Origin: Thiomicrospira pelophila DSM 1534
Lineage (GTDB): Bacteria > Pseudomonadota > Gammaproteobacteria > Thiomicrospirales > Thiomicrospiraceae
Direction of reading: 5' to 3'
NCBI RefSeq assembly: GCF_000711195.1
Contig: NZ_JOMR01000001.1
Span: forward strand, 2,044,216-2,108,215
DNA: 64,000 nt
The number at the start of each line of letters is the position of its first letter. The first letter of the stretch is position 1. The translations under genes and the position numbers were made by a program. Below, one piece after another: positions 1 to 9,802 of the stretch. The notes below the pieces were generated by a model. It had not been told where the DNA came from, ran no database searches, and worked only from the letters and a program-made list of their open reading frames with translations.

Positions 1-1879
1 TTTGTGAGATCATTTGCGTTACTTCTTCTACCGAGCCAGTAATGGCGTTTAACATTTCCCCTGATTCGGAGGCCAGCTTGGTCCCCTGATCGATACGTGA
101 CACACTTTCACCGATTAAGGCTGAAATGTCTTTAGCCGCTTCGGCCGATTTCTGCGCTAACGCACGTACTTCACCAGCGACTACCGCAAAGCCACGACCA
201 TGATCACCGGCACGCGCCGCTTCAACCGCCGCGTTTAAGGCAAGTAAGTTAGTTTGGAAGGCAATGCCATCAATTAAGGTGACGATCTCGGAAATCTTAT
301 GACTCGACTCTTGAATCGAGTTCATCGCTTCAATGGTTTGTTGCATCACTTGCGAACCTTGGTTCGCTTGCTTTTGCACGTTTTCGGCCACATGGGTCGC
401 TTGTTTGGCATTTTCTGTATTATTTTGGACGGCTGAATTCATCTCATCCATAGTAGCCGATGTTTCCTCTAACGCCGCAGCTTGCTCTTGTACTCGCTGA
501 CTTAAATCAAGCGCCCCCTTGGAAACTTCGTCCGCCGCAGAATGGACGATATCAGATGCCTCAATCGCTTTAGAAACCACATCGGTTAATTTTGCTGCTG
601 AGGTGTTCACGGCTTCGGTCAACATACGTAAATCACCATGATATTCATTGGTGATATTCTGAGTTAAATCGCCTTCAGATTGTGCCACAACCACACGTGT
701 AATATCTTCAATCGCAGCCTGTAAGGCGCTCATTGAGCTATTAATATTTTGTTTAAGTGTAGCCAACTCTCCTCGTGCTTCAGTGTTAACACGGTGTTGG
801 AATTTACCTTGGTTCATATAATGCATCACATTATTAATCTCAACGATCACTTGATTAATACTGCTTAATGCACTTTCTACCTGTTCGCTAAAGGCGCGCG
901 GTACACGCTCATCCATCTTGGCATCAAACTGACCGTTATACATGGCTTGCATGACTTTTGCTAACTCTTTCATCATAAAGTCAACTTGATCAGCCGAGGC
1001 ATTAACGCCTTGTTTTAACTTATCTAGATCGCCAACATATTGGGCATTTACACGTTGACTAAAGTCTGATTGAGCAATGGCTCCTACCACACGATTCGCA
1101 TCTGTAATGGCTTTAGCCATGTTTTCAAGTAGTTCATTAAAGGCCGAAGCCGCAATGCCCACCTCATCCATTTTGGATACTTTAACACGCGCACTAAAGT
1201 CGCCTTTTTGTTGCACATGGCGAGACACTCTTACTAACTCATTTAATGGTCGTGTTACAGCCAATAAGGTCACGCGTGAAAATAATATAGCCAGTATGAA
1301 TATTAGAATCGAGCCAACAATCGCGATCATCATGGTGGATTCATAGTTGGATTGTGCCGATTCATTTAACTCACCCGCAACTTTTAACTGTAAATTCACT
1401 AAATCGGTAATAGCTTCTGAGATTGGATCGATAACTGGATAAAGTTCGTTAATACTAAACTGAGTTAAGGCCTGCATATCACGTGCTTTTACAAAACCAA
1501 GCAAGGTTTCAACTGCACGGTCAGCTGGCTGCATTAAACTTTGAGCCGTTTGTGCGAGCTTAGCTTCTTGTTCAGTTAAGGTTGTGGCCATATAGCCATC
1601 CCAAAGCTGTTTAATATCCTTTTGAGCGCTCACAATATTTTTTTCAGCTTCTTGCCAACTGATATTGCCATTTCTTAATTTGTGGTTGGTATCCACAATA
1701 TTGACTGCGTAAGAATCTGCAATCCCTTTTAAATCCTGCAAAGGTACGATTCGATCGTCATACAGCGCATGTAGATCATTATTAAATGCACGCATTTCAT
1801 TAAGCCCAATGCTTATAGCAAGCACCGAAAAAGCTAACAACCCCACTACTAGGCTGAGAATTCTGTTTTTAATCGACAT
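1..1879 (-). CDS. Methyl-accepting chemotaxis protein, C-terminus cut by window edge
   Basis: Membrane chemoreceptor that would signal through CheA/CheW. The start codon is at 1879-1877 ([13 protein letters not shown]). A first membrane segment lies at about residues 7-26, a periplasmic four-helix-type ligand domain follows, and a second membrane segment is at about 183-203. HAMP and HAMP-like linker repeats come next, then the conserved signalling domain, recognisable from its glutamate/alanine-rich methylation helices and the hairpin-tip stretch [19 protein letters not shown]. The gene runs off the left edge after about 626 codons, so only the second methylation helix and the tail are missing. 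The ligand cannot be told from sequence. There is no che gene beside it in the window. Confidence 0.93.
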   Translation of the reverse strand, partial: MSIKNRILSLVVGLLAFSVLAISIGLNEMRAFNNDLHALYDDRIVPLQDLKGIADSYAVNIVDTNHKLRNGNISWQEAEKNIVSAQKDIKQLWDGYMATTLTEQEAKLAQTAQSLMQPADRAVETLLGFVKARDMQALTQFSINELYPVIDPISEAITDLVNLQLKVAGELNESAQSNYESTMMIAIVGSILIFILAILFSRVTLLAVTRPLNELVRVSRHVQQKGDFSARVKVSKMDEVGIAASAFNELLENMAKAITDANRVVGAIAQSDFSQRVNAQYVGDLDKLKQGVNASADQVDFMMKELAKVMQAMYNGQFDAKMDERVPRAFSEQVESALSSINQVIVEINNVMHYMNQGKFQHRVNTEARGELATLKQNINSSMSALQAAIEDITRVVVAQSEGDLTQNITNEYHGDLRMLTEAVNTSAAKLTDVVSKAIEASDIVHSAADEVSKGALDLSQRVQEQAAALEETSATMDEMNSAVQNNTENAKQATHVAENVQKQANQGSQVMQQTIEAMNSIQESSHKISEIVTLIDGIAFQTNLLALNAAVEAARAGDHGRGFAVVAGEVRALAQKSAEAAKDISALIGESVSRIDQGTKLASESGEMLNAITGSVEEVTQMISQ

Positions 1880-1948
1880 AGGCACCTCTTTGCTCTTATT
1901 TGTTAAGTCGGTAACTGTAAAAATACTTATCTTTATATAATGGATGCA

Positions 1949-1975
1949 TTATATAGCAATATATTCAAAAGTTTA
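1949..1975 (-). promoter_or_regulatory. Possible sigma-28 (FliA) promoter for the chemoreceptor
   Basis: Read on the minus strand there is TAAACTTT, 11 bases, then CTATATAA, about 70 bases before the chemoreceptor start. The flagellar sigma factor consensus is TAAAGTTT-N11-GCCGATAA, so the -35 half is 7/8 and the -10 half only 4/8. The region is AT-rich and TATAAT-like strings also occur, so an ordinary sigma-70 promoter is equally possible. Confidence 0.25.
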
Positions 1976-1986
1976 TTAAACCTTTT

Positions 1987-3015
1987 TTATAGTGTGAGAA
2001 TAGTGAACAATTCTCGAATCACCACCGTGGCGTAGCGCCCCGGTGCCAAGCTAAAATCGACTTGTAATGTTTGATTATCGACCCATTGCCAGTTCAGTTT
2101 TTTGGGCAAAACCCGCAAAGCGCGGCGCTCTTGTTTTAAACCTAAATCCGCAAGGGCTTGGTACCAGGCCTGGTACTTGGTGAGCACTTGGGTTTCGAGC
2201 TTGAGTGCGGCCTGCTGTGTGGCTAATTCCCCTGCCCCCACCAGTGCGCCGGTAGGGTGAATATCAAGTTCATTTACACGCTCGATTAATTCGTTCGACG
2301 CATCGTCCACAAACCATTTATCCGAGCCTTCCAACTGAAATACATCGCCCGGCCAGGCCTGGTTCCAAGCTTGTTGGCGTACGCGCTCGGCTAAAATTTC
2401 GTTAAAAATAAACGAACGCGCGGATGAGATATAGAGGCTGCGTTGCGCCGGTTTTAAACGCGTGAGTTCGCCGTCAAAAAAACGCTGCGCCATGACGAGA
2501 TTATGTTCGTTTCGACCAAAACGTTGCTCACCAAAATAGTTGGGCACACCTTGGGTTTGAATTTGCTCTAGACGTTGTTCGATTTCGGCTTGATCACCGC
2601 TCACGTCTCGCAAAGTGAGAATAAACCGATTACCACTTAAGCCGCCCGTTTGCAGCTTGCGTTGGTGACGCGTGTGTTTGAGGATGCGCATGGAATCAAA
2701 TTGAAATGCGGCAAAATCCGGATTTTCGCGCCCAGGCAGATATAGACTGAACCATTGGCGCGTAATACCGTGACGGTCTTTTAACCCGGCGTAGCCAATA
2801 TCGCGCAATCGAATGCCCGCCCATTTGGCTAAGTGTTGCGCGGCCCAATCGGTGTTTTCGCCTTGTTTTTCAACCCATAACCATAAATGTTCGCCTTCAC
2901 CACTGAGCGAATAAGCAATGGTTTCTTCGACTTGAAAGTCAGCCGGTTCGGATTTAATACGGGCTTGAGCATTGGGTACGCCATAAGCGTAAGGCAGGGT
3001 TGAATAGTGGGACAA
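1987..3015 (-). CDS. truD: tRNA pseudouridine(13) synthase TruD
   Basis: Makes pseudouridine at position 13 of tRNA-Glu and related tRNAs in the cytoplasm. The 342-residue length is normal for the family. The catalytic aspartate is D80 in GYAGLKDRHG, and the TruD insertion-domain motif NYFGEQRFGR is present near residue 160. In many gammaproteobacteria truD sits beside surE/ispF; here it stands between a chemoreceptor and a lipoprotein gene, all on the minus strand. The gene contains two copies of the CCAGGCCTGG palindrome, both read as Gln-Ala-Trp. Confidence 0.97.
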   Translation of the reverse strand: MSHYSTLPYAYGVPNAQARIKSEPADFQVEETIAYSLSGEGEHLWLWVEKQGENTDWAAQHLAKWAGIRLRDIGYAGLKDRHGITRQWFSLYLPGRENPDFAAFQFDSMRILKHTRHQRKLQTGGLSGNRFILTLRDVSGDQAEIEQRLEQIQTQGVPNYFGEQRFGRNEHNLVMAQRFFDGELTRLKPAQRSLYISSARSFIFNEILAERVRQQAWNQAWPGDVFQLEGSDKWFVDDASNELIERVNELDIHPTGALVGAGELATQQAALKLETQVLTKYQAWYQALADLGLKQERRALRVLPKKLNWQWVDNQTLQVDFSLAPGRYATVVIRELFTILTL

Positions 3016-3056
3016 GGGATTCTCTTAAATTAATCACCAGGCCTGGTTACTTCAAT

Positions 3057-3076
3057 TAGCACCAGGCCTGGTGCTA
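3057..3076. repeat. 20-bp perfect palindrome built on CCAGGCCTGG, paired with a second copy at 3036-3047
   Basis: The gap between truD and the upstream lipoprotein gene holds two copies of ACCAGGCCTGGT 25 bases apart. The one at 3061-3072 is extended by TAGC/GCTA on each side to make a 20-bp perfect palindrome. The two copies can pair with themselves or with each other. No run of T follows, so I do not call it a terminator. It belongs to the dispersed palindrome family listed separately. Confidence 0.9.
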
Positions 3077-3094
3077 TTAGACGTAAAATTAAAC

Positions 3095-3553
3095 TTATAT
3101 ATTGCGGAAGGTTTTCGATGACATGGGTTTTTCACGTCCGGTTTGCGGCTCTTCGGCAAACAATTCCAGCTTCAGCTCTTTAATATTGCCTGGGCGCACA
3201 AACTGGTCGATTAACTGACGAGAACCGGGCGGATCATCTTTGCCAAGATACAAATAGACATTACGCAACTGACAGTTGTTGTTAGGGTCTGACGCAGCAT
3301 GACGCAACCAGCTGCTGCCTTTTAACTCATAGCCGTCATTGGTAACGAGCTGCATCGTATGATAATAAGGCGACTTAATGGCCACCGGGTGATCCAAACA
3401 AATTTCCAGCACACGCGAAAAGTTACCTGAACCTCGGTCTATATCAGTTAACAATTGAGCACTCACGATTTTGGCGGGTTCTTTTTCGCAGCCAGTTAAG
3501 CCCAGTGCACCCAACACTAACGTGACCGCTAACACTTTTTTTAATTGCATCAT
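3095..3553 (-). CDS. Small lipoprotein of unknown function
   Basis: A 152-residue protein with a lipoprotein signal: charged N-terminus, hydrophobic stretch, and lipobox LGLTGC with the modified cysteine at residue 22. The residue after the cysteine is Glu, not Asp, so outer-membrane sorting is expected if Lol rules apply. The mature part has no motif I recognise; it has a few cysteines (CLDHP, NNNCQL) that could form a periplasmic disulfide. It is followed by truD in the same direction, about 80 bases apart. I cannot assign a function. Confidence 0.75.
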   Translation of the reverse strand: MMQLKKVLAVTLVLGALGLTGCEKEPAKIVSAQLLTDIDRGSGNFSRVLEICLDHPVAIKSPYYHTMQLVTNDGYELKGSSWLRHAASDPNNNCQLRNVYLYLGKDDPPGSRQLIDQFVRPGNIKELKLELFAEEPQTGREKPMSSKTFRNI

Positions 3554-3637
3554 ATTTGTATCCTCAGAAAAGTCAGTTGAGGTTTTCCTCTATTCTTGAC
3601 TGTTTTATTTATTTTTTATTATCTAAATCCCGCGTGT

Positions 3638-4555
3638 TTAAAACGGCTGTTGAATCCCTGCAATTTGCCAATCGCCTTCGCCTTTGGCTAAACGGCGAAT
3701 ATGCCAAATTTCATTAAAGGCGTGAGCAGGCTCATCATGAGACTCTTTAATAAAGCCACTAAACCCTAAGCTCACGACAAAATACTCATCTTCCAAAGAT
3801 TGATCCAATACCTCTGTATAAAGGGTATCGACCGCAGTATGGTTTTCGCCAGCTTGAACTTGCTGCATTAAGCCTTGTAATTCTGCAAATAACTCGGGAG
3901 TACAATAGCTTTTAATTTCAGTCGCATCAGCGCGATCCCAAGCCGCTTGAATCGCCATAAAATGCTGTTTCGCACCCTCTACAAAACTGGCCTGATCAAA
4001 CCAAGCCGGTGCATCCACACCATGTTGTGCGTAATCGCTTAAACCCGAGCCAATGACCGGCACAAGCGGTTCCGCATTGCGGTCTGTATTCGCCGACGGC
4101 GCACTATTTGCACGCTCATAAATCGGCGGCTGCGACTGACGGGTTTGAGGCTCTGAGCCTTGTTCGTAAGCCAACGTTTGTTGCTGACGTTGACGAGCGC
4201 GCAAAAACATCATCAAACCCATAATTAATAACGCCACCAACAAAATGTCGAAAAACTGGAACCCTTCAAAGCCTTCACCGAAAATCATCCAAGCCAGAAA
4301 ACCGCCTGCAGCTAAACCCGCCAAAGGTCCTAACCATTTAGCAGAACCCGTCGCCGCTTGACCGGCTTTAGCGCCTTGACGTGGGGTTTGCGCCGCTTGC
4401 TGCTTCTGTGCAGGCGCTTGACGCTGTTGCATAGTCATGGATTTTTGTTTTCCAAAACTGCCACCGCCACCAAAACGCTTGGCTTCCGCCGGCTGCGGTA
4501 GCACAAACGTTAAGCTCAACACGAGCGCGGCCATCGAAAATAACGTTGACTTCAT
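3638..4555 (-). CDS. Tim44-like domain membrane protein
   Basis: A 305-residue protein. I place the start at 4555 (MKSTLFSMAALVLSL) because AAAGGG lies 8 bases upstream and a signal peptide begins there; an upstream in-frame start at 4633 adds 26 unlikely residues. After the signal peptide come a glycine-rich stretch (RFGGGGSFGKQ), a Gln/Ala-rich linker, two close membrane segments at about residues 70-120, and a C-terminal Tim44-like domain ending IWHIRRL...WQIAGIQQ. This architecture is a widespread proteobacterial family of inner-membrane proteins whose exact role is not established. Neighbours are unrelated. Confidence 0.85.
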   Translation of the reverse strand: MKSTLFSMAALVLSLTFVLPQPAEAKRFGGGGSFGKQKSMTMQQRQAPAQKQQAAQTPRQGAKAGQAATGSAKWLGPLAGLAAGGFLAWMIFGEGFEGFQFFDILLVALLIMGLMMFLRARQRQQQTLAYEQGSEPQTRQSQPPIYERANSAPSANTDRNAEPLVPVIGSGLSDYAQHGVDAPAWFDQASFVEGAKQHFMAIQAAWDRADATEIKSYCTPELFAELQGLMQQVQAGENHTAVDTLYTEVLDQSLEDEYFVVSLGFSGFIKESHDEPAHAFNEIWHIRRLAKGEGDWQIAGIQQPF

Positions 4556-4662
4556 ATTTATCCCTTTACTAATCAAGGTAACCATTTGTATAAAATTTAT
4601 ATTGATTGTATCCCCAAGCCTGATTTTTAACAACCAGGTCGAGTGCTTTGTGATTCGCGAAA

Positions 4663-5829
4663 TTAAAGTGCTTCTAGCATCGCCTGTTTTAACGCTTGGT
4701 CGGATAACACCAGTGGATTACCCAACATGCTGCCGCTGCGACAATGATCGAGAATTGGCTGCACGTTATCTGCACGCAAACCAAATTCGGCCAAACCTTG
4801 CGGAAGATGAGTGTCGACTATGTTTTCCAATGCCATCACCATGCCTGGTAGGTCAGCATAACCCAGTAATAACTGCGACACTTCAGTATATTTAGCGAGC
4901 GTTTGCGGCGCGTGCTCCGCATCACTCGACAACAACGCTTCAATATTTGCGCGCGTAATGGGTGCGAGCAATTTGGCACACACCAAACCATGCGGTGCTT
5001 TAAAAAATGCACCAATCGGTCCGGCTAAACCGTGCACCGCGCCCAACCCCGCATTAGCTAACGTCATGCCTGACAAGCTCGCCGCTAACATTAAACGCCC
5101 ATAACCTTCTTGGCGCTCCGAGTCCTCGCTTGATTGAATTAAATCGAATGCACCGTTAAACAACTCCATACCCTGCCAGGCCAACGCATCCGTGATGGGG
5201 TTGGCTTTCAGGGTGGTATAAGACTCAAGCAATTGCGTAAACGCGTCCATCGCCGTGGCGTAAAGCACATTCGGCGGACAATGCGTTAAAAAAGCCGGGT
5301 CCAACCAGGCCTGATGGGCGACCAGACGATCATCTCGAAAGGATTTTTTAAACTCGCCTAAGCGTGAAATAACGGCGTTTTTTGTAGTTTCGGAGCCGGT
5401 TCCGGCGGTGGTCGGTATCGCAATAAACGGCAGCGGATCGGTTTCAAGCTTTCGATCACAGCCCACGCCCTCTAAATAATCCACCACCGAAAAACGCTCT
5501 GGCAATAAACCAGCCACGGCTTTGGCCGCATCCAACACGCTGCCACCGCCAAAACCCACCACCAGTTCAATGTCTTCTGGCGCTTGCTTAACTAGGTTAT
5601 CAATCATGTCCGCAGAGGGTTCGCCTTGTACAACTACACGATGCACGCTTCGCTGCTCAAACAACCTGGTTAAACGTGGTTCAACAAAGTGTTGGTCGGC
5701 ATAACCGCTACTGATTAACATGAACGATCGCTGTGTTTGCGCCAATAATGCGTCAGCGAGTTTTTGGTCGGTGATTCCCCAACCAAATTGTATGGCAGGC
5801 ATTTTTGCAAATTGAAACGCTGGAATCAT
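4663..5829 (-). CDS. Iron-containing alcohol dehydrogenase family protein
   Basis: A 388-residue group III (iron-dependent) alcohol dehydrogenase. The NAD(P)-binding signature GGGSVLDAAKAV is near residue 94, followed by PTTAGTGSE. The metal ligands are visible as the Asp in DAFTQLLESY and the His residues of AVHGLAGPIG and KAPHGLVCA. The start codon overlaps the stop of the upstream methyltransferase (ATGA), so the two are translationally coupled. The substrate cannot be read from sequence; family members reduce small aldehydes or oxidise alcohols. Confidence 0.92.
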   Translation of the reverse strand: MIPAFQFAKMPAIQFGWGITDQKLADALLAQTQRSFMLISSGYADQHFVEPRLTRLFEQRSVHRVVVQGEPSADMIDNLVKQAPEDIELVVGFGGGSVLDAAKAVAGLLPERFSVVDYLEGVGCDRKLETDPLPFIAIPTTAGTGSETTKNAVISRLGEFKKSFRDDRLVAHQAWLDPAFLTHCPPNVLYATAMDAFTQLLESYTTLKANPITDALAWQGMELFNGAFDLIQSSEDSERQEGYGRLMLAASLSGMTLANAGLGAVHGLAGPIGAFFKAPHGLVCAKLLAPITRANIEALLSSDAEHAPQTLAKYTEVSQLLLGYADLPGMVMALENIVDTHLPQGLAEFGLRADNVQPILDHCRSGSMLGNPLVLSDQALKQAMLEAL

Positions 5830-6527
5830 GCGCCCACCTGCGCGGGTTTTTCCACCACCAAACGTACCATGCGACCATTTTTAAGTGGTGCTTGATCGAC
5901 TAAATTAAAACCAACCGCTTCGAGCATATAAATAATGTCGGCGGCGTGATAACGATTATGTTCTAAAAAATGCTCAAACGCATCTTCCAGGTCTTCGCGT
6001 TTAAGCTGGCCTTGGGAGATTTCGGCTTGCGGATAACGGTGGGTTAAGTAATCCTCTAATGGCTGACGAACCAAGTCAATCACACAAAAACGACCGCCCG
6101 GTTTTAACCAACGATACGCCGCTTGAAACATCAACACCGGCTGAATCACTTCATGCACCACTAAGTTGGTCATAATTGCGGCCACCGAATTCTCAGCCAC
6201 CACCAGGCCTGGTGCATTTAAATCATCTAACTCAATACGCGCATTCGCCGGTAAACCCACCAACGCCTCTAACATATAAGGCGCAGCCTCAATGCCAATC
6301 ACCTTCGAATCGGGATAACGCTGCGCCAAGTCTTGCACAAACAAACCCGTTCCCGCGCCCAAGTCCATTAAGGTATCACTCGGCTTAATCACACCCTGCA
6401 TCTGTTGCTGCCAAAACTGCCAAAAGGCTTCATCATGACGTTCGGCATAAGTTTGACTAATCATTTGACGCGCGTGTTCACCATCACCACCATGATGACG
6501 TAATATTTGCTGTTGGGTCTGTTGCAT
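5826..6527 (-). CDS. Class I SAM-dependent methyltransferase
   Basis: A 233-residue Rossmann-fold methyltransferase. Motif I is LMDLGAGTGLF at about residue 56, the acidic ribose-binding residue is in VIGIEAAPYML, and a later strand reads GGRFCVIDLV. It is the first gene of a two-gene unit with the iron alcohol dehydrogenase, overlapping it by four bases. A copy of the CCAGGCCTGG palindrome lies inside it at 6203. The substrate is unknown; the small-molecule type (UbiE/Tam-like) is likelier than RNA because no RNA-binding domain is present. Confidence 0.85.
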   Translation of the reverse strand: MQQTQQQILRHHGGDGEHARQMISQTYAERHDEAFWQFWQQQMQGVIKPSDTLMDLGAGTGLFVQDLAQRYPDSKVIGIEAAPYMLEALVGLPANARIELDDLNAPGLVVAENSVAAIMTNLVVHEVIQPVLMFQAAYRWLKPGGRFCVIDLVRQPLEDYLTHRYPQAEISQGQLKREDLEDAFEHFLEHNRYHAADIIYMLEAVGFNLVDQAPLKNGRMVRLVVEKPAQVGA

Positions 6528-6595
6528 GTTTTTCCCTCGTTTACAGTTGACCCACTATAATAACGGGTTTTGACGGTTAGATTAAAGGTTAGACG

Positions 6596-6931
6596 ATGAG
6601 TGAATTACCGAATTGCCCAAAATGCGGCTCCGAATATACCTACGAAGATGGCGAAATGTATATTTGCCCTGAGTGTGCGCATGAATGGTCAAAACACGCC
6701 ACGCAAGAGTCGGACGAAAAAGTGTACAAAGATGCGAATGGCACAATTCTGCAAGACGGCGACACGGTCACGGTGATTAAAGATTTAAAAGTGAAAGGCT
6801 CATCGCTGGTGGTGAAAGTCGGCACCAAAGTGAAAAACATTCGTCTAAAAGACGGCGACCACGACATCGACTGCAAAATCGACGGCATCGGCCAAATGAG
6901 CCTTAAAACCGAGTTTGTGAAAAAGGTTTAA
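6596..6931 (+). CDS. yjdM: YjdM (PhnA-like) zinc-ribbon protein
   Basis: A 111-residue protein of the YjdM/PhnA family. The N-terminal zinc ribbon has [21 protein letters not shown], two CxxC knuckles, and the C-terminal part is the small beta-barrel with [23 protein letters not shown] and [19 protein letters not shown]. Despite the old name PhnA it is not a phosphonoacetate hydrolase and its job is not settled. It overlaps the 3' end of rep by four bases, convergently. Confidence 0.95.
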   Translation: MSELPNCPKCGSEYTYEDGEMYICPECAHEWSKHATQESDEKVYKDANGTILQDGDTVTVIKDLKVKGSSLVVKVGTKVKNIRLKDGDHDIDCKIDGIGQMSLKTEFVKKV

Positions 6932-8985
6932 TCATCCAGTTTTGACGCTAACATCGCGCGAATATTCGCCATGTGAGCATTGCCGTGGTCTTTGACTTCT
7001 TCTTGGCTGAGTTCAACGCCGGGTTTGCCTTCCCAGTGCAAGGCGTCTTCGGGAAGTTCGTGCAGGAATCGACTGGCTTCACAGGGCGTGTCTTCACCGT
7101 ATTTGCGGCGTTTTTGTGCATAGGTAATGGTTAAACTGCGTTGGGCGCGTGTAATACCAACATAGGCTAAACGGCGTTCTTCTTCCAAGCCTGGTGATTC
7201 GAGGTTTTGTTTGTGCGGCAGCATTTCTTCTTCCACCCCAATCAAAAACACATGCGGAAATTCCAAACCTTTTGAGGCGTGCAAGGTCATTAAGCTGATC
7301 ATATCGTGATCGGCTTCTTCTTCGTTGCGCTCCAAAATATCCATCAGCGTCATGTGCGATACGACTTTGGCGAGCTTGAGCTCTTCGCCATCTTCTTCAT
7401 GCGCTTTAGTGACTATACGTTCAATCCAGAGAATCAAGTCACGCACGTTTTCGATACGACGTTCGGCGGTTTTGACACTGCTGGCGGTTTCCATTAACCA
7501 GTTGTCGTATTCAATTTTATCCAGCACACTGCGAACAAACGGAATTAAATCTTTGCCTTCGACATTCTCGGCCTCTTTCACCCACTCCAATAATAACGCG
7601 CCAAAATACTGCACGCGTTTGAGCGATTTTTCTTTCAAGATTTGGGTGAGGCCAAACTCTTGGCTGGCGTCGAATAAGCTAATGCCCCGATTGGTGGCGT
7701 AGGTGGCAAGCTTCTCTAACGTGCCCGCGCCAATTTCGCGGCGCGGTGTATTGATAATGCGTAAAAACGCCGCGTCGTCATCTGGATTAACAATTAATTT
7801 AAGATAAGACATCACATCTTTAATTTCCGCACGTTCAAAAAACGATTGGCCGCCCGACAAAATATAAGGCAAGTTTTGTTCACGTAACGCACGTTCAATT
7901 AAGCGAGCCTGGTGGTTGCCGCGATATAAAATCGCATAGTCGCGGTTTTTAGTGCGATATTTAAACTTATGCACAATAATCTCCGACACCACGCGTTCGG
8001 CCTCTTGGTTTTCGTTGGCGCATCCAATCACGCGGATTGGATCGCCTAACCCCATCTCACTCCACAAAAGCTTGTCGAATACGTGTGGGTTATTGGCAAT
8101 CAATTGGTTGGCGCTGTTCAAAATGCGCTGACTGGAGCGGTAATTTTGCTCGAGTTTGACCAAATGCAAACCAGGAAAGTCTTGTTGTAATAAGGCGAGG
8201 TTTTCGGGCTGTGCGCCACGCCAAGCATAGATGGATTGGTCGTCGTCGCCTACCACCGTGAGTTTGCCACCTAAACCAACCAACTGGGTGACCAATTGAT
8301 ACTGCGCCGCATTGGTGTCTTGATACTCATCCACCAACAAATAGCGCACTTTGTTTTGCCACTTGGTTAAGATTTCTGGGTTTTCGTTAAACAAACGCAC
8401 CGGCAAGCCAATCAAATCATCAAAATCCACTGCGTTATAAGCGTGCAACTGTTTTTGATAGGCACCATAAAGCCGAGCACGCGCTTGCTCCAATGGATTT
8501 TCGGCCAATTCTAGCGCGGTTTGGGGTGCGATATGTTGGTTTTTCCAGCCCGAAATGGTCCACTGCACACCATCCAACTCTTCTGGATCAAGATCGTTTT
8601 TGCGCATCAGCTCTTTCAAAATCTGACCGGTATCGGTCGAATCCATAATCGAGAAATTGGCTTTGTAGTTCAGTGCCTTGTATTCCTGGCGAATGATATT
8701 CAGACCCAAGTTATGAAAGGTGGAGACGTTAAGACCTTTTATTGGCTCATCCACCATTAACTTGGACACACGCTCTTTCATCTCACGCGCGGCCTTATTA
8801 GTAAAGGTGACGGCATAAATATTGTGCGGCTTGTAGTCGTGCTTGCGCACCAGATGAGCAATTTTCTCGGTGATAACACGCGTCTTGCCACTACCCGCGC
8901 CCGCCAACACCAATAACGGCGTGTCGATGTGCAAAACGGCTTCTAATTGTCGAGGGTTTAGGCTGTGCATGTTTGCGCGTGTCAC
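6928..8985 (-). CDS. rep: ATP-dependent DNA helicase Rep
   Basis: Superfamily 1A 3'-5' helicase that helps replication forks past protein blocks. Motif I is [13 protein letters not shown] at about residue 27, motif Ia [10 protein letters not shown], motif [10 protein letters not shown], motif [18 protein letters not shown], motif [10 protein letters not shown]. It matches Rep better than UvrD or PcrA in its N-terminus and in its 685-residue length (E. coli Rep 673). The first start is GTG at 8985; an ATG at 8970 ([12 protein letters not shown]) is also possible and fits the usual Rep N-terminus better, but neither has a clear ribosome binding site. It is divergent from the methyltransferase at 9006. 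Confidence 0.96.
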   Translation of the reverse strand: MTRANMHSLNPRQLEAVLHIDTPLLVLAGAGSGKTRVITEKIAHLVRKHDYKPHNIYAVTFTNKAAREMKERVSKLMVDEPIKGLNVSTFHNLGLNIIRQEYKALNYKANFSIMDSTDTGQILKELMRKNDLDPEELDGVQWTISGWKNQHIAPQTALELAENPLEQARARLYGAYQKQLHAYNAVDFDDLIGLPVRLFNENPEILTKWQNKVRYLLVDEYQDTNAAQYQLVTQLVGLGGKLTVVGDDDQSIYAWRGAQPENLALLQQDFPGLHLVKLEQNYRSSQRILNSANQLIANNPHVFDKLLWSEMGLGDPIRVIGCANENQEAERVVSEIIVHKFKYRTKNRDYAILYRGNHQARLIERALREQNLPYILSGGQSFFERAEIKDVMSYLKLIVNPDDDAAFLRIINTPRREIGAGTLEKLATYATNRGISLFDASQEFGLTQILKEKSLKRVQYFGALLLEWVKEAENVEGKDLIPFVRSVLDKIEYDNWLMETASSVKTAERRIENVRDLILWIERIVTKAHEEDGEELKLAKVVSHMTLMDILERNEEEADHDMISLMTLHASKGLEFPHVFLIGVEEEMLPHKQNLESPGLEEERRLAYVGITRAQRSLTITYAQKRRKYGEDTPCEASRFLHELPEDALHWEGKPGVELSQEEVKDHGNAHMANIRAMLASKLDD

Positions 8986-9005
8986 TCAAATGAAAAGGGT
9001 ACAAT

Positions 9006-9620
9006 ATGATAAATCAAAACACAGTGGAAAATAAAAAAATGGCCAGCATTGACCAGCTAAAACAAGATCTCGAATTTAACACCAACTTATTCGGTCACAA
9101 CCTGACCTTTCGAAGCACTTGGGGCATTTTTAGCCCGCGCGAAATTGATGCTGGCACCGAGCTGTTGCTACGTCATCTTAAAATCCAACCGAATGAAGTT
9201 GTGTTAGATCTGGGCTGTGGCTATGGTCCATTAGGCTTGGCGATTGCGGCTAATGCACCGCAAGGCGAAGTGCATATGGTCGATAAAGATTTTATGGCCG
9301 TGGAATACGCCAACAAAAATGCCGACCTAAATTGTTTAAGTAACGCCAAAGCTTATTTGTCGAACGGTTTAAGCAACGTGCCTAAAAATATCCAGTTCAC
9401 CACCGTGGTATCTAACATGCCAGCCAAAGTGGGCAAAGAAATGATGAGCATTATGTTACACGATATCCACGAACAGATGGCTCCTGGCGGCCAACTGGTG
9501 GTGGTGACCATTAATGGATTACGGGATTATATGAAACGTAATTTCATGGAAGTGTTTGGCTATTACGACAAGGTCAAGCAAGGTAAAGATTACACCATTT
9601 CGCGCACAATTAAACAGTAA
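9006..9620 (+). CDS. RsmC-like class I methyltransferase (MTS domain)
   Basis: A 204-residue protein with the MTS small methyltransferase domain found in RsmC and YbxB. Start at 9006 is supported by AAAAGGG seven bases upstream. Motif I is VVLDLGCGYGPLGLAIA near residue 65, followed by VDKDFMAVEYANKNA. It corresponds to the C-terminal catalytic half of RsmC, so it is the single-domain type. Odd point: at the motif IV position, where this family reads N-P-P-[IF], this protein has SNMPAKVGKEM, so the first proline is Met and the following aromatic or aliphatic residue is Ala. This may alter the target or activity. The substrate is probably rRNA or another nucleic acid by family, not by direct evidence. 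Confidence 0.85.
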   Translation: MINQNTVENKKMASIDQLKQDLEFNTNLFGHNLTFRSTWGIFSPREIDAGTELLLRHLKIQPNEVVLDLGCGYGPLGLAIAANAPQGEVHMVDKDFMAVEYANKNADLNCLSNAKAYLSNGLSNVPKNIQFTTVVSNMPAKVGKEMMSIMLHDIHEQMAPGGQLVVVTINGLRDYMKRNFMEVFGYYDKVKQGKDYTISRTIKQ

Positions 9621-9726
9621 CTAACACTAACCAACAGGCCAGGTTCACTAATAAATGTCCGTGGTTTCGAGATCATTAGCAATTTGTTTGCGCCGGACTT
9701 GGCCTAGATCCGACCGCCTTTGATTC

Positions 9727-9760
9727 GATGTTAAGCGGCTTGAACTAGCCGCTTAACATC
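9727..9760. terminator. 14-bp perfect hairpin between convergent genes
   Basis: GATGTTAAGCGGCT and AGCCGCTTAACATC form a perfect 14-bp stem with a six-base loop TGAACT. It sits between the convergent ends of the methyltransferase (stop 9620) and the bicupin gene (stop 9803). Neither side has a run of T, so it may be a weak or Rho-assisted bidirectional terminator or an mRNA 3'-end protecting hairpin. The gap 9621-9802 otherwise shows nothing. Confidence 0.6.
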
Positions 9761-9802
9761 ACAATCACAATACTGGTCAAAAATGAGCATAGTCTTTTAC
9801 TT

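Noticed and set aside
9621..9802. Small RNA gene in the gap around the 14-bp hairpin
   Set aside because: No promoter or T-tract could be seen; only the hairpin is supported.
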